From Lewinellaceae bacterium (GTDB lineage: Bacteria > Bacteroidota > Bacteroidia > Chitinophagales > Saprospiraceae), in assembly GCA_016719605.1 (NCBI GenBank), contig JADJYW010000029.1:124001-188000 (forward strand): DNA of 64,000 nucleotides, written 5' to 3'. The notes beneath the pieces were generated by a model. That model was not told the DNA's origin. It saw nothing but the letters and a program-made list of their open reading frames with translations, and did no database searches. The first letter of the stretch is position 1, and each line of letters starts with the position of its first letter. Shown piece after piece: positions 28,501-36,288 of the stretch. The translations under genes were made by a program, and so were the position numbers.

Positions 28501-29392
28501 CGCCGCTTGTCCGGGTGGCAGTTTCGACTACAACGGCACGGCTGTACCGGCCGGAACTTCGCAGGAATTTACCCTGCAAAACTACCTCGGCTGCGATTCC
28601 GTACTTACGGTGACCGTGGCCGAGCAGGCAGCAATTCAATTTTCCCTGACTACCGAGAAATCCTGTGCCGACAACCCGACGGGTAGCGTTTCCGTGCAAA
28701 ATCTTTCCGGCGGATTGCTGCCGCTGGAGTTTTCATTGGACGGCTTGCTATTCCAGCAAGTCCCGGTGTTTGAGGATTTGTCTGCGGGCACGCACCAACT
28801 CCGGGTACAGGATGATGCGGGCTGTACGGCGGAGCAAACCTTTTTTATTGAGGCTATTCCTGTGCCGGAGTTTGAGTTGCCAAGCCCGGTTTTGCTGACC
28901 TGCGACGGTACACCTGTTGCCGTTCAGCCGACGCTGACCAGTGTTGCCACAGACATTAGCTACTTGTGGTGGAACGGCTCCACGGAGGCGGTCGTGCAGG
29001 TGGTGCAGGCCGGGCCGATCTGGCTGGAAATTACCAATACCTGTGGGAGTATCCGCAAAAACACCGAGGTAGTGTGGGGTACGGGGACGGGCGATACAAC
29101 CCTGGCGTATCTTCCCAATGTGTTTATGCCGGGCGCCCGGGACGCGCAAAACGACAAATTTCAGCCCATGTTTGTGCCGGAGGTGACGGTGCTGGAGTAT
29201 CTCCTGGAGGTGTACGATCGGTGGGGGAATCTGGTATTCCGCACGCAGCGGTTGGAAGAGGGCTGGACTGGTTCGGCCCGTGGTCAGGCCGGTATGCCCG
29301 GTTCGTATGTTTGGCGGCTGGAGGTGCGGGCGCTGCATTGCGGGCAAGAGATTGAGATCAGGAAAAACGGAAGCGTGGCCTTGGTTCGGTAG
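22529..29392 (+). CDS. Giant SprB-like/PKD-repeat surface protein with T9SS type B sorting domain
   Basis: 2,287 residues. A signal peptide (LYLAASFFLLPLCAAAHN) is followed by SprB-like repeats (SYTWSTGSTGPVNPGLSPGAY; LWSTGGTTKNLTNLHGG), then many PKD/Ig-like domains (YEWQFSDDLSGTNAENTQH; SWQWDFGDPASGAANQ). A SdrD-B-like domain (GSVWSDVNHNGIIDPADT) precedes six 51-residue tandem repeats (27716-28633). The last about 95 residues are a gliding/T9SS type B C-terminal domain (YLPNVFMPGARDAQNDKF; LEVYDRWGNLVFRT; GSYVWRLEVRA). It is predicted to be exported by the type IX system and anchored to or released from the surface as an adhesin or gliding-related protein. ATG 22529 places the signal peptide correctly. 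Confidence 0.92.
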   Translation: MKPLYLAASFFLLPLCAAAHNTEPANSIDISLSVTHVSCAGAEDGAISVMVSGGSAPYSYTWSTGSTGPVNPGLSPGAYTVTVTDVTGATDTATATVLEADPILLSADVEDPLFLIPGSGKITLNACGGTPQYTYLWSTGGTTKNLTNLHGGVYEVTVVDSKGCTATLPVAVNDPGDTSVFFWLESFDNMRCDTPCAQIILNPQQGVEYDWIGPGGFTSTALSNQLCYPGIYQITAWAGGPNGNSVTNYFVVRPKLPAPPLQIQSSSPTYCTGTSFGSCEQLCPNSTVTYTAVPTNNPCGPIEYTWTITGAVDYTVSATGESVTIQWGDPGGGQIAVRGENEFYCYSSTNKCILVTEEPQAHFAASPAPAPDGVLRVCKGQTVWFDNTSLDATQYEWQFSDDLSGTNAENTQHMFSTPGLFQVALIARNQCFCADTTLLDVEVLDTETPLVECVSTICPGETVTYSTPATCMPFVWTVSANGNIVSGGGPTDPTITVQWLSGPDGTISLAVPTCGANTCPEPAVLRVPVLSDLAKIEGPDRVCPGTEATYTISPFDGTYFSWKILGGSGEILEGQGTNEVQVRWNFPNSISRLIVEYENCYLDCSGSDTLQVRVRPPYGLHGPVELCADATGTVKTVLGTSGALLSNWWTLHGPDGSVVWTSPAHATSVSPTFSAGPGSYRLVAVPDPAVFNNTCSDSAEWTILVAPKPAKPTGIGGPDQYCPGSPTSFSALGIAPQNKAVWSIKNTDANPIAQEGNPANATFTAGDPRWVAARQVSTEGLGCTSDTIRLLLGAAKPLPVSGAPGVCAGAVATYSAPDYPNFDYQWTIIPADAGAISAGQGTHEVEIFWPHAGVFEVQLSICGQQTTHTVEVWALPQPKPQFPEGVCPGDSVVASSAAVFDAYLWKNETGATVGTTNTALVPWGAYALVVTDDRGCRGTAEFFVKEYPKPNLTISTLDPTGFCNNSLFVKMTALTTEDGDFQYEWFQDGLPVGDNTPIYYTNQYGNYTARVTNQYGCSATDGPIRVFEYCGGVCHNPNHAPKCPPGAVDIGIQPLPQCTDFQFNVLAGADYLPGSANWRFGESGASFLGSSTDDNPVFSFPNAGQYIVVLYATLQNGAACTVLDSVKVLAAAQFGQVRSCPGDSTSLKDVSTFLPGTSIVSWQWDFGDPASGAANQSNQRDVKHQYAMAGPYPVSLTVTAVGGCTSTFSENVVVPEFPTLVPVPQTALCAGNATPLAITETADLTFVTWNFDDPASGPLNTASGAEVFHQYAAAGTYAPAVTARNVAGCSLTLDQTLEIFPNLLTGAISPGGISVLCQGQSLLLDAPPVGVFYSWSNGASGQQITVAQTGLYALTVTDAMGCTFSPPAKEVNVLPAPDGAIRALLFNENDQITGIETSALTVCAGETVHLYTNEQANHNYAWSSGGFGGVQEFSEVRNNLLPAGNYLYHITVTNALTGCTAVTQVFPVTVNPVPTGLAVSTDQNCAGTVANVSYDGPQPPGWQYFWNNGATGPGFATTEPGHFFVRVVNEFGCAASSEKVTILPGPNIAALPSGCHRRCEPDSLCLPAMPEIVSWQWFFNGAAIPGATGPNLVATESGAYWAELTDTSGCHAQSVPLTLELFTGTGDVLGSVWSDVNHNGIIDPADTLVGGIPVQLWQNGGIVSGGQSGAGGQFVFGNVPSVGGFVVVDSVALPVGWNIVIGQSPADLVGCAAVAQAQLLLAGPAPCLPTLGTLNATACAGGSFDYNGTAIPAGTSQEFTLQNHLGCDSVLTVTVAEQAVTFGTLSAAACPGSSFDYNGTAIPAGTSQEFILQNYLGCDSVLTVTVAEQAVTFGTLSAAACPGGSFDYNGTAIPAGTSQEFTLLNHLGCDSVLTVTVAEQAVTFGTLSAAACPGGSFDYNGTAIPAGTSQEFTLQNYLGCDSVLTVTVAEQAVTFGTLSAAACPGSSFDYNGTAIPAGTSQEFTLQNYLGCDSVLTVTVAEQAVTFGTLSAAACPGGSFDYNGTAVPAGTSQEFTLQNYLGCDSVLTVTVAEQAAIQFSLTTEKSCADNPTGSVSVQNLSGGLLPLEFSLDGLLFQQVPVFEDLSAGTHQLRVQDDAGCTAEQTFFIEAIPVPEFELPSPVLLTCDGTPVAVQPTLTSVATDISYLWWNGSTEAVVQVVQAGPIWLEITNTCGSIRKNTEVVWGTGTGDTTLAYLPNVFMPGARDAQNDKFQPMFVPEVTVLEYLLEVYDRWGNLVFRTQRLEEGWTGSARGQAGMPGSYVWRLEVRALHCGQEIEIRKNGSVALVR
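27716..28633 (+). repeat. Six tandem 153-bp repeats inside the giant gene
   Basis: Six copies of a 51-residue unit containing SFDYNGTAIPAGTSQEF and GCDSVLTVTVAEQAV. The five copies after the first are nearly identical in DNA, differing at few positions, which indicates recent expansion or gene conversion. Copies carry alternating GGS/GSS and QNY/QNH/LNH variants. Confidence 0.95.
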
Positions 29393-29524
29393 GCAAGGGA
29401 TACACGGTGTACTAAATTTTATTTCCAGTGTACCCGGACGATAGCGAACTTTGCTCCCCTTTCCCGGTTTGACCTTTCTCATCCAGCCATTGGCCAGCGG
29501 CCAGCGGCGAACAGCGAACAGCCC

Positions 29525-31291
29525 ATGTCCGAACCCGTCAACGCAGTCAATTTTTCCCTTTTCCGCCGCGTGCTCACCATGGTACGTCCGTATCGGAGGA
29601 CGTTTTATTTTACAGCGGCACTGGCGGTTTTGCTGGCTCCGTTGGCTATTGCGCGGCCCAAGTTGCTGCAAACGATGGTGGACGACCATGTTTTTCAGGG
29701 CGATGTGCCGGGCATGACGTTTTTGGCTGCGGTCATCGTGGGCGTGTTGCTGGTGGAGGTTGTGCTGCGGTACTTTTTTTTGTACCAGGCCGACTGGCTG
29801 GGGCAGGTCATTGTGCGCGATCTGCGCACCCGGGTTTTCCGGCATGTTACGAAGCTCAACCTGCCGTATTTTGACAAAACCCCCATCGGGCAGAGCACGA
29901 CGCGCACGATCAACGACATTGAGGCCATCAATACCGTGTTTTCCGAAGGCAGCATCACTATTTTGGCTGATTTGCTCACGCTGACAGCGGTCATGGGCAT
30001 GATGTTTTACACATCCTGGAAACTGACGCTGGTGGTACTCACCGTATTTCCGTTGCTGATCTGGGGCAGTTATCGGTTCAAGGAAAGCGTGCGCAAGAGT
30101 TATGAAAAAGTGCGCAACCACATTTCCACGATGAACAGTTTTTTGCAGGAGCGTATCACCGGGATGCGCATCGTGCAGATTTTCAACGCCGAAGCACAGG
30201 AGTCTGAAAAATTTCGGACGATCAACCGCGACTACACGGCTGCCAACCTGCGCTCTATTCTGGCCTACGCCATTTTTTTTCCCGTGGTGGATATTATCTC
30301 GGCGCTCTCCCTTGGCCTCATGGTCTGGTACGGCTCGCGGGGGGTATTGTCCGAAGAGGTGACTATCGGTACATTGGTGGCCTTTCCGCTGTACATTTCC
30401 ATGCTGTACCGCCCGATACGGATGCTGGCCGACAAATTCAATACCCTGCAAATGGGCCTCATTGCAGCGGAGCGCGTGTTCAAATTGCTGGAAACCAAAG
30501 ATACCGTGCGCAACGACGGTATACTGGCCCCCGAAAAAATGCAGGGCGACCTGGCTTTCGAAAATGTCTGGTTTTCGTACAGCGGCAACGCGGAGGAATC
30601 GGTACTGAAAAACGTGTCGTTCCACATCCCGCCCGGCAACACGCTGGCCATTGTGGGCAGCACAGGTAGCGGCAAAACAACGATCATCAGTTTGCTCAAC
30701 CGATTTTATGAAATTCAGTCGGGCAGCATCAAAATAGACGGGCATGATCTGCACGACTACGACGTGTACGCCCTGCGCCGACGCATCGCCGTGGTATTGC
30801 AGGACGTATTTTTATTTTCGGGCACTGTGCTGGAAAACATCACCCTGCGCGACCCGGGTATCAGCGAGGAACAGGTGATACATGCCGCCAAGATGATCGG
30901 CGCACACGCCTTCATCAACAAACTGCCGGGAGGCTACCACTACCAGGTGCAGGAACGCGGCGCCACGCTTTCGATGGGGCAGCGCCAGTTGATCTCCTTC
31001 GTGCGGGCGCTGGTGTTCAATCCCGACATCCTGATCCTCGACGAGGCCACCTCGTCTATAGACCCCGAATCGGAGAGCATCATCCAGTTTGCCATCGAGC
31101 GGCTCATCGCCCGGCGCACAAGCATCATCATCGCGCACCGGCTGTCCACCATCCGCCACGCAGCCAACGTACTGGTGCTGGAAAAAGGCGAGGTGCGGGA
31201 ATTCGGCCCGCCGGACATGCTTTTGGCTATTGAGGGGGGGCGGTACCGGGAGCTGTACGAGAAACAGTTTGTGGTGGCCGAAGCCGGTTAA
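29525..31291 (+). CDS. ABC exporter, fused membrane and ATPase domains (MsbA-like)
   Basis: 588 residues. Six TM helices in residues 1-330, then a nucleotide-binding domain: Walker A GSTGSGKTT, Q-loop VLQDVFLFSG, signature LSMGQRQ, Walker B ILILDEATSSID, H-loop IAHRLST. Half-transporter that works as a homo- or heterodimer. The family exports lipids, peptides or drugs; the substrate cannot be told. It lies 132 bp after the giant surface-protein gene and may be co-transcribed, but no functional link is shown. Confidence 0.93.
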   Translation: MSEPVNAVNFSLFRRVLTMVRPYRRTFYFTAALAVLLAPLAIARPKLLQTMVDDHVFQGDVPGMTFLAAVIVGVLLVEVVLRYFFLYQADWLGQVIVRDLRTRVFRHVTKLNLPYFDKTPIGQSTTRTINDIEAINTVFSEGSITILADLLTLTAVMGMMFYTSWKLTLVVLTVFPLLIWGSYRFKESVRKSYEKVRNHISTMNSFLQERITGMRIVQIFNAEAQESEKFRTINRDYTAANLRSILAYAIFFPVVDIISALSLGLMVWYGSRGVLSEEVTIGTLVAFPLYISMLYRPIRMLADKFNTLQMGLIAAERVFKLLETKDTVRNDGILAPEKMQGDLAFENVWFSYSGNAEESVLKNVSFHIPPGNTLAIVGSTGSGKTTIISLLNRFYEIQSGSIKIDGHDLHDYDVYALRRRIAVVLQDVFLFSGTVLENITLRDPGISEEQVIHAAKMIGAHAFINKLPGGYHYQVQERGATLSMGQRQLISFVRALVFNPDILILDEATSSIDPESESIIQFAIERLIARRTSIIIAHRLSTIRHAANVLVLEKGEVREFGPPDMLLAIEGGRYRELYEKQFVVAEAG

Positions 31292-31390
31292 TGCCACCAA
31301 TGGCCAAGTAGTACAAGAGCGGAACAGGCTATGCAACCTCCCCTTTCGCTCGCAGTCTCTACCACCACTTGTTCACCAAATCTTGTATTT

Positions 31391-32521
31391 ATGAAACAGT
31401 TTTTCTTCCAACAATTCGGCCTGTCTTCCCTGCTCTTGCTGCTTTTTTGCGCAACACTCCCGGCACAGGAGTCCTTCGGGGTCACTTTCCGGCGAGACCA
31501 CAGCAATTTTTCCAACCAACACGACCCCTGCCAGGTCTTCATCGGCGTGGGCACCAGTGCGGTTTCCGGAGGCCTCCAAGTGGACTACACCGTGGATGGA
31601 ACACCGGCCCGAACTGCCGGCGTACTGGCCGGCGATGTACTTTTGGCGCTGGACGGCGTGCCCGTGCGCTCCCAGTCCGAGCTGATCCGCGAACGCGACA
31701 AACACCGGCAAGGCGACGCATTTTCCATGAAAATTTTGCGCGACGGCCGCGAGATGACCGTAAATGCCCGCTTCAAGGCATGCAGCCCGGAAGAGCTCGA
31801 AATATCCCGTCAAAACCGGGAAATGGAGGAAATACGCATGGAGGAAATGGCTGAACGAATGGCCGAAAAATACCTCCGGGCGCAACGGGTTGAACGCGAT
31901 CCCTGCAAAGTCTTTATCGGTGTTTATAGCAGCGGCTACGCCATTGACGGGCGCGGCACACGCGTCACGGGGGTTATAGACGACACCCCTGCCAAACAAA
32001 GCGGCATACAACCCGGCGATGTCATCCTCGCGTTCAACAACCAGCCAATCAATACCCACAACGACCTGCTGCTCGAGCGCAACAAGTACCAGCCGGGTGA
32101 TGCTTTCCGCCTGACTGTAGTCCGCAACGGGGCCACCCTGAACATAGATGCCCGGTTCAAATCCTGCGCCACTCCGGATGCTGCGCCCGTACAAAATAAC
32201 AAGGAGGTACCGGCCGGGACTGAATCCAGAAACGAGCCGGCCGGGGCCGACAATCTCTTGTCGCTGGAAGTACTGGAAGCCTATCCAAACCCTACTTATG
32301 GGCCATTGAATATCCGCTTTGAAGCCGAAGCCGTGCCGACTACTGTGCGCATACTCGATGTTTCCGGCAAGGCAGTGTACACCAAAGACTTGCCCCGGTT
32401 TGGCGGTTCCTTCAGCGAGCAGATCAACCTGTTCAGCCAGAAACCCGGGAACTATGTGCTGAGCATTCAGCAGGGCGACAACATACGCACCAGGCAAATC
32501 GTGCTACTCCCGGGGGCTTAG
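31391..32521 (+). CDS. Secreted protein with two PDZ domains and T9SS type A sorting domain
   Basis: 376 residues. Signal peptide (FGLSSLLLLLFCATLPAQ), PDZ 1 (VDGTPARTAGVLAGDVLLAL), an acidic/Met-rich helical linker (EEIRMEEMAERMAEKYL), PDZ 2 (DTPAKQSGIQPGDVILAFNN), then a por secretion tail (EAYPNPTYGPLNIRF; VRILDVSGKAVYTKDL; GNYVLSIQQG). There is no protease domain, so the PDZ units probably bind peptides or act as a scaffold at the cell surface. The two PDZ blocks share the D-P-C-(Q/K)-V-F-I-G-V opening, showing an internal duplication. ATG 31391 chosen for the signal peptide. Confidence 0.88.
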   Translation: MKQFFFQQFGLSSLLLLLFCATLPAQESFGVTFRRDHSNFSNQHDPCQVFIGVGTSAVSGGLQVDYTVDGTPARTAGVLAGDVLLALDGVPVRSQSELIRERDKHRQGDAFSMKILRDGREMTVNARFKACSPEELEISRQNREMEEIRMEEMAERMAEKYLRAQRVERDPCKVFIGVYSSGYAIDGRGTRVTGVIDDTPAKQSGIQPGDVILAFNNQPINTHNDLLLERNKYQPGDAFRLTVVRNGATLNIDARFKSCATPDAAPVQNNKEVPAGTESRNEPAGADNLLSLEVLEAYPNPTYGPLNIRFEAEAVPTTVRILDVSGKAVYTKDLPRFGGSFSEQINLFSQKPGNYVLSIQQGDNIRTRQIVLLPGA

Positions 32522-32540
32522 CCTTCACAGAAGCACAGAC

Positions 32541-32590
32541 AAAAAAGTATCCCCGCCGGACAACCTGTTGCCGACGGGGATACTTTTTAT
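32541..32590. terminator. Bidirectional terminator between the PDZ gene and marR
   Basis: AAAAAGTATCCCC and GGGGATACTTTTT arms around GCCGGACAACCTGTTGCCGA, with A-runs before and T-runs after, serving both convergent genes. Confidence 0.88.
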
Positions 32591-32635
32591 TGGCGCGGAA
32601 ATCTATCGCCTTTCCACGACAGGGAACCACACGAT

Positions 32636-33091
32636 TTAGCCTCGAAATTTGTCCAGCAACTCTGCCAGTTCTGTTGCTTCGGCCTCGCTCAGATTGCCCC
32701 CGGGCATATTTTTTGGGTCTACAAAACCTGCGGCGTGGAGGTCGGCCAGTAGTTTTTTTCCTGTTTCGGAGATCGTGACCACTACCATGCGGCGGTCGCC
32801 TTTGTGCGGCACGCGCTCCACATAGCCGCTTTCGCGCAGTTTTTCTACCAGACGGCTCACATTGCTGCTGCGGTCTATCATGCGGCCCTTGATGTCCAGC
32901 ACCGAAAGACCGTTCGGGTAGCTGCCGTTCAGGATGCGCAGGATATTGTACTGCGGGTGGGTAAGACCAAAAGGGCGCAGATGCCGCTGTATGAAACAAT
33001 CCAGCCAGCTGGCTGTGAATAAAATATTCAACATGGCACGCTGGCGTGGCTGCATGGGTTTGGTGTTTTTAAGTTCGGCTTCGATATTCAT
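32636..33091 (-). CDS. MarR family transcriptional regulator
   Basis: 151 residues with a winged HTH: LTHPQYNILRILNGSYP, SVLDIKGRMIDRSSNVSRLV (recognition helix) and the wing VERVPHKGDRRMVVVTISE. MarR proteins are dimeric, usually ligand-responsive repressors of efflux, stress or catabolic genes. No obvious target is adjacent except the small uncertain ORF at 33165-33395 on the other strand. Confidence 0.9.
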   Translation of the reverse strand: MNIEAELKNTKPMQPRQRAMLNILFTASWLDCFIQRHLRPFGLTHPQYNILRILNGSYPNGLSVLDIKGRMIDRSSNVSRLVEKLRESGYVERVPHKGDRRMVVVTISETGKKLLADLHAAGFVDPKNMPGGNLSEAEATELAELLDKFRG

Positions 33092-33164
33092 GACATGTGA
33101 ATTAGATGTAAATACACTAAATGCCGAAAATGGATTTTTTGTTTTAGAGACTGCTTGAATTTCA

Positions 33165-33395
33165 ATGTCAGGGTACCTTGTGCAAGTATGTCATGGCCGG
33201 GTATGTGGGAAAAAGGTGGTGGCACAAATCAACACGATTCGCCAGGCCGGACGCCAGCCCTACCGCCGGCAGTACAGCGATGATCCTGACCAACGGGTAT
33301 TTTCCTTTCACTACATCGAGCACGAGCACATCGGTTCAGCGCTGATAAATGCCTTCCCGAGATGGCAGCATAAACTGGATGAATTGCTGGTGTAA
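33165..33395 (+). CDS. Uncertain small ORF, unknown protein
   Basis: 76 codons, in the 362-bp stretch between marR and the MORN-caspase gene. Charged and Cys/His-containing (VCHGRVCGKK; FSFHYIEHEHIGSAL). I recognise no family. It could be a degraded fragment; the rest of this stretch shows nothing. Confidence 0.3.
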   Translation: MSGYLVQVCHGRVCGKKVVAQINTIRQAGRQPYRRQYSDDPDQRVFSFHYIEHEHIGSALINAFPRWQHKLDELLV

Positions 33396-33453
33396 GAAAC
33401 GCCGACGGAAAACCACAGATTGGGAATGTGTACGGCTGCGGGAAACGTTGGGA

Positions 33454-35117
33454 TCAACGCATGACTGAAACCGGCATACCCGGATCGTAGGTACCCTTGA
33501 TCACGGGACTTTGGCGGTTACCGGTATAGGCGCGCACGTTTTCGTAGATGTAGTCGTATATCTCCTGCACCGACACGATTTTGTCCTTGTTTTTGTCGGC
33601 CTCACCCTTTAAGCCGCGAATCAGGAAGTGGCTGAACACACCCTGACGCAGGCCGGCGGACTCCAGCGAGGTCTCGTCCGCCTTGGACGACATGATGAGT
33701 GCCGTGCCGGACACGGCTTTAGACAAAGCCTGGTAGTACTGGTTGAGCACCGGTTCGGTTTCGCCGGAGCGCATGGCGAAGATACTGCCGGAGTGGCAGG
33801 CATCGGCTACGCAGAGTTTGTATTTGGCCTTGCACTTATTGAACAGGCCGGCTATTTCTTCGTGGCCGATCTTGTTGTTGTAGCCATCAAAATCAATAGG
33901 CAGGAAGGAGCCATTCAGGCCGTGCCCGGAGAAATAGAACAGTACGAGATCATTCGGCCCGGCCTTGTCAAAGATTTCTTGCAGGGTACCCAGCAAGTTT
34001 TCGCGGGTAGCCTCCTCGTCAATCAGTACGCGCACTTGTTCGTCGGGCAGTGCGCCGCCTTCGAGGCTTTTCAGGAATGCATAGAATCGGTAAGCATCGT
34101 CGTCCGTGTATCGGAGCACCGGCATGTGGTCGTATGAGGCGACACCGGCAACCACGGCCCATACTTTAGCCTCGACCTGCACGGGCGCGGCTGGGGATGG
34201 TTCGATTTGTGTGGGTTGGTAATCATTCGGCTGCTCCACACCGACAAACTCGCCGGCACGCCAGTAGCCCGTCACTTCGGTGCCGTCGTACAAGTAAAGG
34301 GTTCCCTTGCCCATGAACGCGCCATCGGCCCATTCCCCGCGGTAGCGGTCGCCGTTGGCATAGGTGCAAATTCCGAAGCCGTGGGGTTGGCTGTTTTGAA
34401 ACTCTCCCACAAACTTGGCCGACCCTTCCTTGAAGATGTAGGTGCCGCTGCCGTCGGTACAATCTCCTTGGATGCAGCCGATTTGTCCACTTTCGATCAG
34501 GCTGGAACCGATAAACTCACCTTCGCGCCAGTCGCCACTCTCTTCTCTGCCGTCGGCGTGCAGCCGGGTACCGGTACCGTGCGGAAAGTTGTTTTTGAAT
34601 TGACCCACATATTTGTCGCCATTTGGAAAAAAGAATGTGCCGTCTCCATTGAATTTACCGTTGGCAAACGTGCCTTCGTACTTGCTGCCGTCGGGATAGG
34701 CAAATATGCCGGAGCCGTTTTTGCAGTCGCCGCTCAGGCAGCCGGCCTGGATGTTGGTCCCGTCGTCTTGTTGCTCCTCTTTTTTTCCGGCGATGTACTC
34801 GTCCAGGAGATTACCGTTTTCATCCACCGGTTTGCCTTTTTTCCACAGCCGGTGCGTTTGGTACCATCGGAATACGTTTTTGTGCCCTTGCCATCGGGGT
34901 AGCGGTTTTTCCATTCGCCACTGTATTTGCTGTTGTCGGTGTAGTAGCACACGCCGACACCATGTATCTCGCCATTTTTGAAATCGCCGATGTACTTGGC
35001 GCCGGAGGGGTAGACGAATGTGCCCTTGCCATCCACACAATTTCCGGCAACACACTGCGCGGAGGCGGACGAAGATAAGCACGCGATAAAAAGCAGGGAA
35101 AACAGAACTTGTTTCAT
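33454..35117 (-). CDS. Exported caspase-like (C14) peptidase with nine MORN-like repeats, frame broken
   Basis: After repair about 554 residues. Signal peptide (VLFSLLFIACLSSSASAQ), then three modules, each opening with C-x-x-G-x-C-x-(D/N)-G-x-G (CVAGNCVDGKGTF, CLSGDCKNGSGIF, CIQGDCTDGSGTY) followed by about three MORN repeats (YPDGSKYEGTFANGKFNGDG type). The C-terminal about 230 residues are a caspase-fold domain with catalytic His in YFSGHG and Cys in VADACHSG. The frame changes near 34847; one missing C (GGC CTG TGG) joins the two parts. MORN repeats usually bind membranes or proteins, so the protease is probably a surface or periplasmic enzyme. Substrate unknown. Confidence 0.85.
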
Positions 35118-35199
35118 AAATTGAAATTCCAAACAGCAAGTTGGTTGATGATTTTTTTCAGGATGCGCAGGTTTAACCCCTTAGTGCGGGAATTATTGC

Positions 35200-35220
35200 A
35201 AAAGTAACCCCTACTTTCGC
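35200..35220. promoter_or_regulatory. Back-to-back -7 elements of the MORN-caspase and ChaN-like genes
   Basis: On the minus strand 35207-35200 reads TACTTTTG (exact TAnnTTTG), with a TTG about 23 bp upstream. On the plus strand 35213-35220 reads TACTTTCG (one mismatch). The two face away from each other across 5 bp. Confidence 0.4.
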
Positions 35221-35242
35221 CCGCTCATCCAACAGTACATCA

Positions 35243-36099
35243 ATGATAAAAAAAATCTGCTTGCTTTTCCTGTTTGTCTGGAGCGCTACGCTTGCCGTTG
35301 CTCAGCAGAAACCCGCCTACATCCTGTACAACGCACAGGGTAAAAAAGTATCCTACACCAAAATGCTGAAAACACTGCAAGGCAAGGACGTCGTGCTTTT
35401 GGCGAATACCACAACAACGCTATCGCCCATTGGCTCCAGTTGGAACTTGCTCAGGATCTACACCAAAAACGTGCACTCGTGTTCGGGGCCGAAATGTTCG
35501 AGGCCGACAACCAAATCGCACTCGACCGGTATCTGAAAGGCGAGATTGATGCCAAAGGCTTAGACACGCTGGCCCGGCTCTGGAATAACTATAAAACCGA
35601 CTATGCGCCTTTGGTCAAATTTGCCAAAGCCAATCGGCTCGCTTTTGCTGCTACCAATATCCCCCGCCGCTATGCTTCCATGGTGTCCCGCGGAGGATTC
35701 GCAGCGCTGGACACACTGTCCGACCGCGAAAAAGCCTGGATAGCGCCCCTGCCCATGGCTTATGACCCCGAGCTGCCGGGCTACAAAAACATGCTAACCA
35801 TGATGGGCGACCATGCCAACGATAATTTTCCCAAAGCACAGGCATGCAAGGATGCCACTATGGCGCATTTTATCCTGCAATACTACCGCCCCGGCAGCCT
35901 GTTTCTGCACTTCAATGGCGCCTATCACTCGGACAACTACGAGGGTATCCTTTGGTATCTGAAACAAAAAAGCCCTGCCCTGAAATACGCCACCATAACC
36001 ACCGTGTCTCAAACAGATATATCCAAACTGCTCGCTGAAAACAAAGGCCGGGCCGATTTTATCATCTGCGTAGACGAGGACATGACCACTACATACTAA
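35243..36099 (+). CDS. Exported ChaN-like (DUF399) protein, frame broken
   Basis: After repair about 285 residues: signal peptide (ICLLFLFVWSATLAVAQ), AYILYNAQGKKVSYTKML, then GEYHNNAIAHWLQLELAQDL, the conserved heme-binding-region motif of the ChaN/DUF399 family, followed by VFGAEMFEADNQIALDRYL and FLHFNGAYHSDNYEGILWYL. The junction lies in a T4 run at 35397-35400; a fifth T (CTT TTT GGC GAA TAC CAC) restores the frame. ChaN of Campylobacter is a heme-binding, iron-regulated lipoprotein; here the protein looks periplasmic or surface-exposed. Followed immediately by a border-repeat array. Confidence 0.82.
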
Positions 36100-36100
36100 G

Positions 36101-36280
36101 TTTCTGGTTGGAAGGTTGGAAGGTTTCTGGTTGGAGGGTTACTGGTTAAAAAAAATACTAACCAGAAACCTTCTAACCAGAAACCTTCCAACCAGAAACC
36201 TTCTAACCAGAAACCTTCCAACCAGAAACCTTCTAACCAGAAACCTTCTAACCAGAAACCTTCTAACCAGAAACCTTCCA
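36101..36280 (+). repeat. Border-repeat hairpin: G-rich arm plus eight 15-bp C-rich units
   Basis: 36101-36147 (GTTGGAAGGTTTCTGGTTGG) follows the ChaN-like stop. After an A-rich loop, 36161-36280 holds eight tandem copies of ACCAGAAACCTTC(T/C)A with no spacers. The array ends eight bases before the murA ATG. The two arms are complementary and could form a long hairpin. Confidence 0.9.
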
Positions 36281-36288
36281 ACCCACTT

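Noticed and set aside
28748..30754. 668-codon minus-strand ORF
   Set aside because: Antisense to the end of the giant surface-protein gene and to the ABC exporter.
36161..36280. Possible CRISPR array
   Set aside because: The units are 15 bp and directly adjacent with no spacers, and no cas genes are present.
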